Of a DNA stretch of 64,000 bases, positions 16,802 through 26,377 are shown in pieces. The position numbers and the translations under genes are program-made. Source of the DNA: Rhodococcus sp. CH91 (GTDB lineage: Bacteria; Actinomycetota; Actinomycetes; Mycobacteriales; Mycobacteriaceae); contig NZ_JAKFYR010000006.1 in assembly GCF_022554085.1 (NCBI RefSeq), forward strand, positions 65,484-129,483, in the 5' to 3' direction. Every line of letters starts with the position of its first letter. Position 1 is the first letter of the stretch. Below the pieces are notes generated by a model. The model had not been told where the DNA came from and did no database searches. It was given only the letters and a program-made list of their open reading frames with translations.

Positions 16802-19318
16802 TCATGCCCCGCTTCCGGGACCGATGCCCGGCATCCCCACGAGGACGGGAACCTTCCGGGGGCCGCTGTCGTCGAACCGGACCGTGGGATCGGGCTGCTC
16901 CGGGGCGTTGACGAACGAGACGAACCGCGCGAGCTTCTCGGGATCCTCGAGCACACCCGCCCATTCGTCCTTGTATCCTCCGACGTGCTTGGCCATGGCC
17001 GCCTCGAGTTCGTCGGCGATCCCGAGCGCGTCGTTGCAGACGACCTCCTTCAGGTGTTCGAGACCACCTTCGAGGGAGTCGAGCCACGGGGCGGTACGTT
17101 GCAGCCGATCCGCCGTGCGCACGTAGAACATCAGGAACCGGTCGATGTAGCGCACCAGGGTCTCGTCGTCGAGACCCCCGGCGAGCAACTGGGCGTGCTT
17201 GGGCGACTGACCGCCGTTACCGCAGACGTACAGATTCCAGCCGTTCTCCGTCGCGATGACGCCCACATCCTTGCCGCGCGCCTCCGCGCACTCCCGTGCA
17301 CAGCCGGAGACACCCATCTTCAGCTTGTGCGGCGACCGCAACCCGCGGTAGCGCAGCTCGAGGGCGACGGCCATTGCCACCGAGTCCTGGACACCGTACC
17401 GGCACCAGGTGGATCCGACGCAGCTCTTGACGGTGCGTAGCGACTTGCCGTACGCCTGGCCGGATTCCATCCCGGCGTCGACGAGCCGCTTCCAGATCTG
17501 CGGGAGCTGTTCGACGCGCGCGCCGAACAGGTCGATGCGCTGGCCGCCGGTCATCTTCACGTAGAGACCGAAATCGCGTGCGACCTCACCGATCACGATG
17601 AGCTGTTCAGGGGTGCACTCACCACCGGGCATACGCGGTACGACCGAATAGGTGCCGTTCTTCTGGATGTTGGCGAGGAAGTGGTCGTTCGTATCCTGCA
17701 GGCCCGCTTGCTGCCGGTGCAGGATGTGGTCGGAATCGGTGGAGGCGAGGATCGAGGCGACCACCGGTTTGCAGATGTCGCAACCGCGTCCGCTGCCGTA
17801 CTGCGAGATGAGCGCGGAGAACGTGCGGATGCCGGTCGCCTGGACGATCTGGAAGAGCTCCGCGCGGGACTGTTCGAAATGCTCGCACAGCGCCTTGGAG
17901 ATCTGCACCCCCGACTGCGCGAGCAGTTGCTTCACGCTCGGAAGGCAGCCGCCGCAGGTGGTGCCGGCTCCGGTGCAGGACTTGATCTGCGCGATGTCGC
18001 AGGCACCCTCGGCGATCGCCCCGCAGATCGCACCCTTGGTCACACCGTTGCACGAGCAGACCTCGGCGTCGTCGGGAAGTGAACCCGCACCGGGCTTCTC
18101 ACCCGCCGGAGAGATGAGCGAGGCCGGATCGCCCGGGAGTTCACGACCGACGAGCGGACGCAGGGTGCCGTATGCCGAGGCGTCCCCGACGAGGATGCCG
18201 CCCAGCAGGATCTTCGCGTCGTCGGAGACGACGAGCTTGGCGTAGGTGCCCTTCGCAGCGTCGGACAGCACGACTTCCAGAGCACCCGCGGTCCTGGCGT
18301 GTGCGTCTCCGAAGCTCGCGACGTCCACTCCGAGCAGTTTGAGCTTGGTCGACAGGTCCGCGCCCGGGAATTCGGCGGTACCACCCACGAGCCGGTCGGC
18401 GACCACTTCGGCGGTGCTGTAGCCGGGAGCGACGAGCCCGTAACAGGTGCCCTCGACCGCGGCGCACTCACCGATCGCGTAGACGGCCTCGTCGGTGATG
18501 CTGCGGCATCCGCGGTCGGTGAGTACACCTCCGCGCGCACCGAGATCGAGTTCCGCTGCGCGGGCGAGTTCGTCGCGGGGGCGGACACCGGCAGAGAAGA
18601 TCACGAGCCCGGCGTCGAGGACGCTTCCGTCCGACAGTGCCACCTGCAGGCCGTCCGGCCCGGATTCGATCTTCTCGGTGGCCACCCCGGTGTGGGTGAC
18701 GAGGCCGAGATCGGTGACGAGCCGGTCCAGGACACGGCCACCGCCCTCGTCGACCTGGGCCGGCATGAGCCGGTCGTTGTACTCGACGACGTGCGGGGTC
18801 ACGCCCAGCAGGCGCAGCGCGTTGGCCGCTTCGAGGCCGAGCAGACCACCCCCGATGACCACGCCGGCACGTCCGCTGCTCTTCGCCCGGTCTGCCGCGG
18901 CCCGGATGCCGTCGAGATCGTCGAGGGTGCGGTAGACGAAACAGCCCGGCAGATCGTGCCCGGGCACGGGCGGCACGAACGGATAGGAGCCGGTCGCGAG
19001 GACGAGCGCGTCGTAGGGCAGAACGTCGCCGTCCTCGGTGGTCACGGTACGCGCCGAGCGGTCGATTCCCGCGGCACGGACGCCTACCCTGAGATCGACC
19101 AGATCGTCTGCGGCGTAGTCGTTTCCGGCGAGGGCGAGCTCCTTGCGATCCCAGGACCCGATGTACGACGACAGACCGACACGATCGTAGGCTGCGTCGG
19201 CCTCCTCTCCGAGGACCGTCACCGACCAGGTCGCCTGTTCGTCACGGGCCCGCAGGGCCTCGACGAAGCGGTGCGCGACCATTCCGTGTCCGACGACGAC
19301 GACGTTCTTGCGGCTCAT
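16802..19318 (-). CDS. nirB: Assimilatory nitrite reductase large subunit NirB
   Basis: An 838-residue NADH-nitrite reductase. The N-terminal 400 residues are an FAD/NAD(P) two-dinucleotide-fold domain starting VVVVGHGMVAHRF. Next is a BFD-like [2Fe-2S] domain (CSCNG ... CTGAGTTCGGC), then the sulfite/nitrite reductase half with the siroheme-[4Fe-4S] ligands CVGSTWC and CARECAEA. It reduces nitrite to ammonium with six electrons. The start is ATG 19318; the longer frame upstream overlaps narK and is not credible. It lies 29 bases after narK in transcription order. Confidence 0.96.
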   Translation of the reverse strand: MSRKNVVVVGHGMVAHRFVEALRARDEQATWSVTVLGEEADAAYDRVGLSSYIGSWDRKELALAGNDYAADDLVDLRVGVRAAGIDRSARTVTTEDGDVLPYDALVLATGSYPFVPPVPGHDLPGCFVYRTLDDLDGIRAAADRAKSSGRAGVVIGGGLLGLEAANALRLLGVTPHVVEYNDRLMPAQVDEGGGRVLDRLVTDLGLVTHTGVATEKIESGPDGLQVALSDGSVLDAGLVIFSAGVRPRDELARAAELDLGARGGVLTDRGCRSITDEAVYAIGECAAVEGTCYGLVAPGYSTAEVVADRLVGGTAEFPGADLSTKLKLLGVDVASFGDAHARTAGALEVVLSDAAKGTYAKLVVSDDAKILLGGILVGDASAYGTLRPLVGRELPGDPASLISPAGEKPGAGSLPDDAEVCSCNGVTKGAICGAIAEGACDIAQIKSCTGAGTTCGGCLPSVKQLLAQSGVQISKALCEHFEQSRAELFQIVQATGIRTFSALISQYGSGRGCDICKPVVASILASTDSDHILHRQQAGLQDTNDHFLANIQKNGTYSVVPRMPGGECTPEQLIVIGEVARDFGLYVKMTGGQRIDLFGARVEQLPQIWKRLVDAGMESGQAYGKSLRTVKSCVGSTWCRYGVQDSVAMAVALELRYRGLRSPHKLKMGVSGCARECAEARGKDVGVIATENGWNLYVCGNGGQSPKHAQLLAGGLDDETLVRYIDRFLMFYVRTADRLQRTAPWLDSLEGGLEHLKEVVCNDALGIADELEAAMAKHVGGYKDEWAGVLEDPEKLARFVSFVNAPEQPDPTVRFDDSGPRKVPVLVGMPGIGPGSGA

Positions 19319-19347
19319 GACTTCTCCTTCTTCGTGCCGGTGACCGG

Positions 19348-20802
19348 TCAGACCGCGACGCGGGCCGGAGCGGGGACCTCGGTGGCCGGATCGCTCGGGG
19401 AGGCCGAACGGGGGTGCCGGAGGAAGACGAACCAGGTCACCGCGATACACACGAGGTAGAAGATCGCGAAGACCCAGAAGGCCATCGTCGCGGACTGGGC
19501 CTGACCTCCGTAGGAGGCGCGGAAGACCAGATTGATTCCGACGCCGCCGAGGCCACCGATGGCACCGGCGAATCCGATGAGAGCCCCCGACATGCTGCGC
19601 GACCAAGCGGCCTTCTCGTCACGGTCGAGGCCGTCGAGGCTCTGCGCACGTGCCTCGAAGATCGACGGGATCATCTTGTAGACCGAGCCGTTGCCCAGTC
19701 CCGAGAGCAGGAACAGGGCGATGAAACCGAGCACCATCGCGGCGAACACGCCACCGGAGGCAGCACCTGCGGTGGCGTCGTCGAGCGTTCCGGCGACGAT
19801 GAGCACCGCTGCGGCCAGAGCCATCGCGACGAAGGTGTAGAGGGTGATCCGGCCCCCGCCGATGCGGTCGGCGAGTTTCCCGCCGAGCGGGCGGGAGATG
19901 GATCCGAGCAGGGGGCCGATGAAGGCGATCTGTGCGGCGTGCAGTGCGGCCTGAGCAGGGGTGTCCCCGCCGGCGAGGAAGTTGATCTGCAGAACCTGGC
20001 CGAAGGCGAAGCTGAAGCCGATGAACGAACCGAAGGTGCCGATGTAGAGGAAGGAGATGATCCACGAGTCGCGGAACTTCAGGGCCGTCCCCATCGCCCG
20101 CAGGTCGGCCTTCTGGTCACCGAGGTTGTCCATGAACAGTGCGGCACCGAGAGCCGCCACGGCGCACAGGACGAGATAGACCGCACACACGATCCAGGGT
20201 TCGGTGTTGCCGACCGTTGCGATCACCAGCAGGCCGATCAACTGGATGGCCGGTACCCCGATGTTCCCGCCACCGGCATTGAGGCCGAGAGCCCAGCCCT
20301 TCAGCCGCTGCGGGTAGAAGGCGTTGATGTTGGTCATCGACGAGGCGAAGTTGCCGCCGCCGACCCCGGCAAGCGCCGCGACCAGCATGAAGGTCGTGTA
20401 GGAGTGACCGGGATCGAGCATCAGGTAGAGCGCCCCGAGGGTGGGGATCAGCAGCACGAGGGCGCTGAAGATCGTCCAGTTGCGGCCACCGAAACGGGCT
20501 GTGGCGAGGGTGTAGGGGATGCGCAGGATCGCCCCGACGAGCGTGGGCACCGCGACCAGGAAGAACTTGCCCGCCGCATCGATGCCGTACACCTCGGTGG
20601 GCATGAACAGCACCATGACCGACCAGACCGACCAGACGGAGAAGCCGACGTGTTCGGCGATCACCGACCAGATCAGGTTGCGCTTGGCGACCTGCTTGCC
20701 CCCGGCCTCCCACGCGTCGACATCTTCGGCGTCCCACCGTTCGATGTAGTGCTTACGCGCGATTTTGTCTCGGAGACTTTCTTTTTCGACCAAGGTCGTC
20801 AT
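19348..20802 (-). CDS. narK: Nitrate/nitrite transporter, NarK family
   Basis: A 484-residue major facilitator with twelve predicted membrane segments. Two nitrate-signature loops are present: AGVGGGNFASSMTNINAFYP and LNAGGGNIGVPAIQ, with the Gly-rich motif that lines the substrate channel in NarK. The N-terminal 40 residues are charged and cytoplasmic. As the first gene of an operon with nirBD it is likely to import nitrate or nitrite for assimilation. The 143 bases upstream (20803-20945) hold its promoter, in which I found no convincing named operator. Confidence 0.92.
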   Translation of the reverse strand: MTTLVEKESLRDKIARKHYIERWDAEDVDAWEAGGKQVAKRNLIWSVIAEHVGFSVWSVWSVMVLFMPTEVYGIDAAGKFFLVAVPTLVGAILRIPYTLATARFGGRNWTIFSALVLLIPTLGALYLMLDPGHSYTTFMLVAALAGVGGGNFASSMTNINAFYPQRLKGWALGLNAGGGNIGVPAIQLIGLLVIATVGNTEPWIVCAVYLVLCAVAALGAALFMDNLGDQKADLRAMGTALKFRDSWIISFLYIGTFGSFIGFSFAFGQVLQINFLAGGDTPAQAALHAAQIAFIGPLLGSISRPLGGKLADRIGGGRITLYTFVAMALAAAVLIVAGTLDDATAGAASGGVFAAMVLGFIALFLLSGLGNGSVYKMIPSIFEARAQSLDGLDRDEKAAWSRSMSGALIGFAGAIGGLGGVGINLVFRASYGGQAQSATMAFWVFAIFYLVCIAVTWFVFLRHPRSASPSDPATEVPAPARVAV

Positions 20803-20945
20803 CGCCGCTCCTCCTCGGGATCTGTGATGATCCCAAGTTAGGAAACGGGTGTTGCCACGGTGCTGCCCGCGGTGACCGGCGCGTCAAGAGTTGCTCACCC
20901 CGGGCCGGCGCCCGATGTGAGGCCCCGTCTTGTGGGGGCCACCGC

Positions 20946-21800
20946 CTACAGCAGGAAGCGCACCAGATCGGCGGTGTGCGCCAGACCCGGGAAGGCGTCC
21001 TCCGTCGACCGGGGGTGCAGTGCGTGCACGGCCAGACGGAAGATCACCGCCCGCAGGAGCATCTGCGGCCACTCCGGCAGGTCCTCCCACCGGCCGATCA
21101 GTCCCTCGTCGGCACCTCCCCACGAGAGCGCGTCGACCACTGCGACGGCCGCCGCCCATGAAGCGGGACGCCAGTAGGGGGTGATGTCGGTCAGTCCCGG
21201 GGCCGCGCGCCCGGCGAACAGGACCGTTCCGAACAGGTCGCCGTGGACGAGCTGGTCGGGCAGATGTACCGGCTTGCGGAAGGTCGCGAGCTGGTTGATC
21301 AGGTCGAGGCTCTTGCGACCGTCGGGGGTCGTGGCCTCGGGCGCACCCGCCGCCCGGGCGCTGCGCAGCGGTACGGTCTCCCAGGCCGCGCGATCGGCGG
21401 CGACGAAGACGTCGACGTCCTCCCAGGGCGCGACCGGTGGTTGCATGAGGAAACGAGGACGTTCGAGCTGCGCCGTCGCCGTGTGCAAGCGCAGCGACAG
21501 CGACACCACCTCGTCGTGCCGGGGCTCGGAAGTACCCACGATGTAGGTGTCGGCACGCCAGCCGGAGACGACGTAGCGACCGTCGGTGGACCGCACCGGA
21601 CGTGCCAGCCGTACCCCGTCGACGGTGAGGGTCTCCCTCACCTTGGCGGACCACGCCGCGCGGGCATGATCGGCGACTCGGGACAACACGACGTCCCCAC
21701 ACCGGAAACCTCCGTCCCAGTCGGGCCCGAGCGGGACCGGTTCGACATCGCGGAGACCGAACGTGGAGCACACGTGCTGAGGCGGTTCGAGTGAGCTCAC
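20946..21800 (-). CDS. TIGR02569 family actinobacterial protein
   Basis: A 284-residue cytoplasmic protein without an assigned activity. It matches the actinobacterial family TIGR02569 represented by Rv3205c, which it also matches by position upstream of moeZ. A kinase/aminoglycoside-phosphotransferase-like pattern is faintly visible (LVHGDLFGTVLF, then DITPYWRP), suggesting a remote APH-fold relative with a degenerate catalytic loop (HGDLFG). The start is GTG 21800, removing an implausible N-terminal extension. The spacing of 75 bases to moeZ allows co-transcription. Confidence 0.8.
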   Translation of the reverse strand: MSSLEPPQHVCSTFGLRDVEPVPLGPDWDGGFRCGDVVLSRVADHARAAWSAKVRETLTVDGVRLARPVRSTDGRYVVSGWRADTYIVGTSEPRHDEVVSLSLRLHTATAQLERPRFLMQPPVAPWEDVDVFVAADRAAWETVPLRSARAAGAPEATTPDGRKSLDLINQLATFRKPVHLPDQLVHGDLFGTVLFAGRAAPGLTDITPYWRPASWAAAVAVVDALSWGGADEGLIGRWEDLPEWPQMLLRAVIFRLAVHALHPRSTEDAFPGLAHTADLVRFLL

Positions 21801-21875
21801 GGGGCTCAACCTACCGCCGGAAACCGCTCGCAACCGGAAGGCACTCCGCTGTTTCAGGTCACAACGAGGTCTCCT

Positions 21876-23069
21876 TCAGTACACGGGCAGCGACGTGTCC
21901 ACCTGCTGCGCCCAGGCGATCACGCCGCCGTGCAGGTGTGTCGCGTCCGAGAATCCCGCACGTACGAGCACGTCGAGGGCCTCGGCCGAACGGACCCCCG
22001 TCTTGCAGTACAGCACCATCGGAGTGTTCTGCGGCAGCTCGGCGAGAGCGGCGCCCGAGACGATCCGGCCCTTCGGCACGAGGCGGGCACCGTCGATACG
22101 CACGATGTCCCACTCGACGGGTTCGCGGACGTCGATCAACGCGACCTCACGCCCCTCGTCGAGCATCCGGCGCAGCTCGGTGGGGGTGATCGCCGACCGT
22201 GTCGACGCGGCGGCCTCCGGGACGACGCCGCAGAAGGCCTCGTAGTCGACGAGTTCGGTGACGGGCAGCCGTCCCGGATCGCGGCGCAGGGTCACGGTAC
22301 GGAACGACATCGCGAGCGCGTCGTAGATCATGAGGCGTCCGAGCAGCGGCTCACCGATCCCGGTGATCAGTTTGATCGCCTCGGTGGCCATGACCGTCCC
22401 GATCGTGCCGGGCAGGACCCCGAGGACTCCGCCCTCGGCGCAGGACGGAACCATGCCCGGCGGCGGCGCCTCGGGATAGAGATCGCGGTAGTTCAGACCG
22501 CGCCCGTACGGGGCCTCCTCCCAGAACACCGACACCTGGCCTTCGAAACGGAAGATCGATCCCCAGACGTAGGGTTTGCCGGCGAGGACCGCGGCGTCGT
22601 TCACGAGATAGCGGGTCGCGAAGTTGTCGGTGCCGTCGAGGATCAGGTCGTACTGCTCGAAGAGCGGGACCGCGTTGTCCCGATCCAACCGGATCTCGTG
22701 CAGCCGGACATCCACTCCGTCGTTGATCGCCAGGATGCTGTCCCGGGCGCTCTCCCCCTTCGGCCGGCCGACGTCGGAACGTCCGTGGACGACCTGCCGC
22801 TGCAGGTTGGACGTCTCGACCCGGTCGAACTCGACGATGCCGATCGTTCCCACGCCCGCCGCGGCGAGATACAGCAGCGCCGGCGAGCCCAGTCCCCCGG
22901 CGCCGATGCACAGCACCCGCGCGTTCTTCAGGCGTCGCTGGCCGAGCACTCCGACGTTCGGGATGATCAGGTGGCGGCTGTATCGCGCGACCTCGTCGCG
23001 ACCGAGTTCCGCGCCGGGTTCCACCAGGGGCGGAAGGGGACGGTGCTCCGGCGGTGTGGTTGCGGTCAC
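21876..23069 (-). CDS. moeZ: MoeZ adenylyltransferase/sulfurtransferase
   Basis: A 397-residue protein with an E1/ThiF/MoeB-type adenylylation domain and a C-terminal rhodanese domain. GAGGLGSP is the ATP loop, the later DGTDNFATR and the CxxC-containing region are typical, and CKTGVRSA carries the rhodanese cysteine. MoeZ activates sulfur-carrier proteins (MoaD, CysO, and ThiS-like partners) by adenylation and then thiocarboxylation. The start is GTG 23069. It matches Rv3206c in position and length. In this window it complements the MobA-MoeA fusion, giving two steps of molybdenum cofactor supply. Confidence 0.94.
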   Translation of the reverse strand: MTATTPPEHRPLPPLVEPGAELGRDEVARYSRHLIIPNVGVLGQRRLKNARVLCIGAGGLGSPALLYLAAAGVGTIGIVEFDRVETSNLQRQVVHGRSDVGRPKGESARDSILAINDGVDVRLHEIRLDRDNAVPLFEQYDLILDGTDNFATRYLVNDAAVLAGKPYVWGSIFRFEGQVSVFWEEAPYGRGLNYRDLYPEAPPPGMVPSCAEGGVLGVLPGTIGTVMATEAIKLITGIGEPLLGRLMIYDALAMSFRTVTLRRDPGRLPVTELVDYEAFCGVVPEAAASTRSAITPTELRRMLDEGREVALIDVREPVEWDIVRIDGARLVPKGRIVSGAALAELPQNTPMVLYCKTGVRSAEALDVLVRAGFSDATHLHGGVIAWAQQVDTSLPVY

Positions 23070-23152
23070 GGGATCTCCTGTCGCGGTGCATCTCGAGTCA
23101 CCGCCCATTGTCCCATTCCCGTCGTTTCCGGTCCGGGAGCACGTCCCGGAGG

Positions 23153-24187
23153 TCACGCTCGCGGATAGGGCCACGGATTGAAGCGGCAGCGCAGTCCGTC
23201 GGCCGGCACGGGGCCGTCCGGATCGAGGCGGGCGATGTCGTCGTTGGCGGTACCGAAGGACTGCTGCATCATGATCGGCGCGAGACCCCCGTCGGTCGTG
23301 CAGGCGTCGTGCCGGGCCAGACCGATCGCGTGTCCCACTTCGTGGTTGACGAGGTACTGCCGGTAGGAACCGATGTCTCCCTCGAAGGCGACGGCTCCCC
23401 GCACCCACCGTGCCTCGTTGAGGAACACCCGCCCCTTCGACGGGTTGAAACACGACCCTTCGAGGGGGATGTCGTAGCCGCATCCTTCGCGAACGGTCAT
23501 CTGCGAGGTGAGGGAGATCCGGAAGTCCGGCTGCCCGGTGTCGATGCGACGGAAGGCGAGAGCGGGGTCTCCGATCCAGCTCCGCGGGTCGGCGAGGACC
23601 CGGTCCACCATCGTCGCGAACGCCGTGTCACCGCCGTAGCCGGTGGTGTCGATCCCCTCCTCCAGCTCCACCGTGTAGGTGAACACGCGGCTCTGCCCCG
23701 CGCCCACCTGCTCGGTGGTTCCGGGCAGTACCCGCCATTCGCGGCCACCCACCTCCGTGAACGGACCGCCTTCGGGCAGCGCGCCCGATTCGAGTGTCTC
23801 CGGAGAAGTGCTGTCGGGTTGCGGTGCCTCGACGAGGAACTCGGTGTCACCGCCCGTGGCGGTCGTCTCCTCCGAGCCCTCGGTGACTCCTGCGGTCCGG
23901 ACCGCGTCCCACAGCACGATCACGGTGACCAGGGCGAGGACCGGTACGGCGTAGGCGCGCCAACCGTAGGCGGCCACGAACCTGCCCAGACGGGACTGCT
24001 TGCGGACGTTCCGTTCGGGTCGCGGCCTGCGGGGCGGCCGGGCCGGCCCTCCCACCGGATCCCACACCGCCCGCAGGGGCTGATGCGACCGGCGTCCTGC
24101 CGAATCGGTCTGTCCGGTATTTCTCCGCGGCTGCGACGACGCCGACGGTACGGGGGAAGAACCTTGCGGACCCCTGCTCTCGCGCAT
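23153..24187 (-). CDS. Membrane-anchored metzincin-type metalloprotease, DUF3152
   Basis: A 344-residue protein with an Arg/Pro-rich cytoplasmic N-terminus (1-70), one membrane helix at about 78-95, an acidic linker, and an extracytoplasmic protease domain. The zinc motif HEVGHAIGLARH (282-293) fits HExGHxxGxxH, and four cysteines (C236, C246, C296 and one near the C-terminus) may form disulfides. It is the Rv3207c counterpart (DUF3152); substrates are unknown. Start is ATG 24187; a GTG 21 bases upstream is possible because the SD-like GGAGG lies too close to the ATG. Confidence 0.88.
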   Translation of the reverse strand: MRESRGPQGSSPVPSASSQPRRNTGQTDSAGRRSHQPLRAVWDPVGGPARPPRRPRPERNVRKQSRLGRFVAAYGWRAYAVPVLALVTVIVLWDAVRTAGVTEGSEETTATGGDTEFLVEAPQPDSTSPETLESGALPEGGPFTEVGGREWRVLPGTTEQVGAGQSRVFTYTVELEEGIDTTGYGGDTAFATMVDRVLADPRSWIGDPALAFRRIDTGQPDFRISLTSQMTVREGCGYDIPLEGSCFNPSKGRVFLNEARWVRGAVAFEGDIGSYRQYLVNHEVGHAIGLARHDACTTDGGLAPIMMQQSFGTANDDIARLDPDGPVPADGLRCRFNPWPYPRA

Positions 24188-24220
24188 TCCTCCTCGCTCG
24201 ATCACGGATGCCAGAATGTC

Positions 24221-24241
24221 ATATCGAGACCGTTTCGATAT
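24221..24241. promoter_or_regulatory. Inverted repeat in the DUF3152-TetR divergent region
   Basis: Perfect 7-bp arms ATATCGA and TCGATAT are separated by seven bases. It lies in the 211-base region between two divergent genes, 34 bases upstream of the protease start, a typical place for a TetR-type operator. A shorter dyad TACCG-CT-CGGTA is at 24286-24297. The regulator is inferred to be the adjacent TetR protein. Confidence 0.5.
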
Positions 24242-24380
24242 CCGGGTCGCCGAACGGAGCGCCCCTGTCTGTGCCACGAAACGAATACCGCTCGGTAGGG
24301 CGGTCCGTTCGACGAGCGGGTTCACCTGTAACCTGCAGAGACGAGGAGCGCCGAGGTGGCACACGCCACTCTCGGGGTAG

Positions 24381-25058
<678 letters not shown>

Positions 25059-25100
25059 CAGGCAGGCACAGCGCGCCGAGCGCAGGCACACACGGACGGC

Positions 25101-25133
25101 GAACGGGCCGGGGCGAAACGCCCCGGCCCGTTC
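25101..25133. terminator. Bidirectional hairpin between tetR and DUF3107 gene
   Basis: Perfect 15-bp arms (starting GAACGGGCC) with an AAA loop lie between two convergent genes, 42 bases after the tetR stop and 13 bases after the DUF3107 stop. It has no long U-tract, as is common in actinomycetes. Confidence 0.75.
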
Positions 25134-25146
25134 TCGTCTGTCCGTC

Positions 25147-25377
25147 TCAGCTGGCGGCGAAGCCGACCTTGCCCAGGGAGGCAGGACCGATGTCGACGTA
25201 ACTGATCTTGGCGGCCTGCACGAGGACCTTGCGGCCCTTCTCGTCGACCAGTGCGAGCACTCCGTCGTCGGCGCCGTTCAGCGCGTCCCTCACGAGCTTT
25301 TCCACCTCGTCGGGCGCCTGGTCGCTGACGACGACAACTTCGCGCGGGCTGTCCGCGACGCCGATCTTGACCTCCAC
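25147..25377 (-). CDS. DUF3107 family protein
   Basis: A 76-residue acidic protein, closely like TB9.4 (Rv3208A) and placed next to the same TetR. GTG 25377 gives VEVKIGVADSPREVVV, the conserved start of the family. The rest is an alternating beta/alpha pattern ending SLGKVGFAAS. It is small, cytoplasmic and of unknown function. The gene is between a strong hairpin and the ferritin-like gene, whose stop is 61 bases upstream of this start. Confidence 0.88.
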   Translation of the reverse strand: MEVKIGVADSPREVVVVSDQAPDEVEKLVRDALNGADDGVLALVDEKGRKVLVQAAKISYVDIGPASLGKVGFAAS

Positions 25378-25437
25378 GGTGGACCTCCGAATCTCATGCT
25401 GCATGAAAACCGAGCGTGTACTGCTGTCAACGCAAGG

Positions 25438-26142
25438 CTAGTGCAGTCCGAGCACTGCCATCCGTTCGGCGTGCTCGACCTGCATGCGATCGAACAGTGC
25501 CGCGATGTTCGTCAGGTCGCCGGACGCGAGAATGACCAGCTCGGCGAGTTCCTCGTTCTGCGCGAGGACGTACTGCGCCTGCGTGATGGCCTCGCCGAGC
25601 AGACGGCGTCCCCACAGCATCAGCCGGTCCTTCTGCAGCGGACTCCGCTCGACCACCTGCCGGACCTCCTGCACCACGAACTCCGAGTGGCCGGTCTCGG
25701 CGAGCACTTCCCGCACCACCGCGGAGACCTCGGGGTCGAGCATGTCGGCGATCTCACAGTAGAAGTCCGCTGCGATGCCGTCGCCGACATACGCCTTGAC
25801 GAGCACCTCGAGCCAGGTCGACGGCGTGGTCGACGCGTGGTACGCGTCGAGGGCCTTCCGGTAGGGCTCCATCGCCGTGTAGATCTCGACGCCGCGATCG
25901 GTGAGCGCGGCGTGCAACGTCTCGAAGTGGCTCATCTCGGCCGCCGCCATGCTGGCGAGCGCGACCCGCCCCCGCAGCGACGGGGAGAACCGGGCATCCT
26001 CGGAGAGGCGGTAGAAGGCGGAGATCTCGCCGTACGCGAGCACGGCGAACAACTCGGCGACGCCGGGATGATCGGCGGGGACTGCGGGTCCGTCCGGCGT
26101 CGTGCCGGACTCTGATGTGGACGGCGGCAATTCGGCTCCCAT
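25438..26142 (-). CDS. Ferritin-like fold protein
   Basis: A 234-residue, mostly helical protein of the Rv3210c type. Four Glu/His-containing helices are visible: AYGEISAFYRL, AAAEMSHFETLH, GDGIAADFYCEIAD and ETGHSEFVVQEV. This is the pattern of carboxylate-bridged di-iron helical bundles such as MiaE-like hydroxylases. Start is ATG 26142. A di-iron enzyme is plausible, but substrate and activity are unknown. It diverges from rhlE. Confidence 0.83.
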   Translation of the reverse strand: MGAELPPSTSESGTTPDGPAVPADHPGVAELFAVLAYGEISAFYRLSEDARFSPSLRGRVALASMAAAEMSHFETLHAALTDRGVEIYTAMEPYRKALDAYHASTTPSTWLEVLVKAYVGDGIAADFYCEIADMLDPEVSAVVREVLAETGHSEFVVQEVRQVVERSPLQKDRLMLWGRRLLGEAITQAQYVLAQNEELAELVILASGDLTNIAALFDRMQVEHAERMAVLGLH

Positions 26143-26377
26143 GACGAGGAAGCGTAGTACCACCTCGTGGAATGCACCGGACCGGTACAATGGTTCGAGG
26201 AGCCCGCGCTTCGAGCCGCCGACAGTGGCCCGCGAGCTCCCGAGATATGTGCGCGCACCCGAATTGCGGACCGTTGCCGCGCTTCGCCGAGCCTGGTCGT
26301 CGACCGCTCGCGCTGAGATGCAGGCCGGTCGCCTTTCTCCCTCGAGCGTGCGTGCCGAGACCAGGAAGGCCGGACCC

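Noticed and set aside
19319-19606. N-terminal extension of nirB
   Set aside because: It lies antisense-frame to the end of narK, with no FAD-domain homology; ATG 19318 begins the dinucleotide-binding strand.
20841-20858. Possible GlnR box before narK
   Set aside because: GAAAC occurs, but the partner half-site is off by one base in spacing and does not fit the GTnAC pattern.
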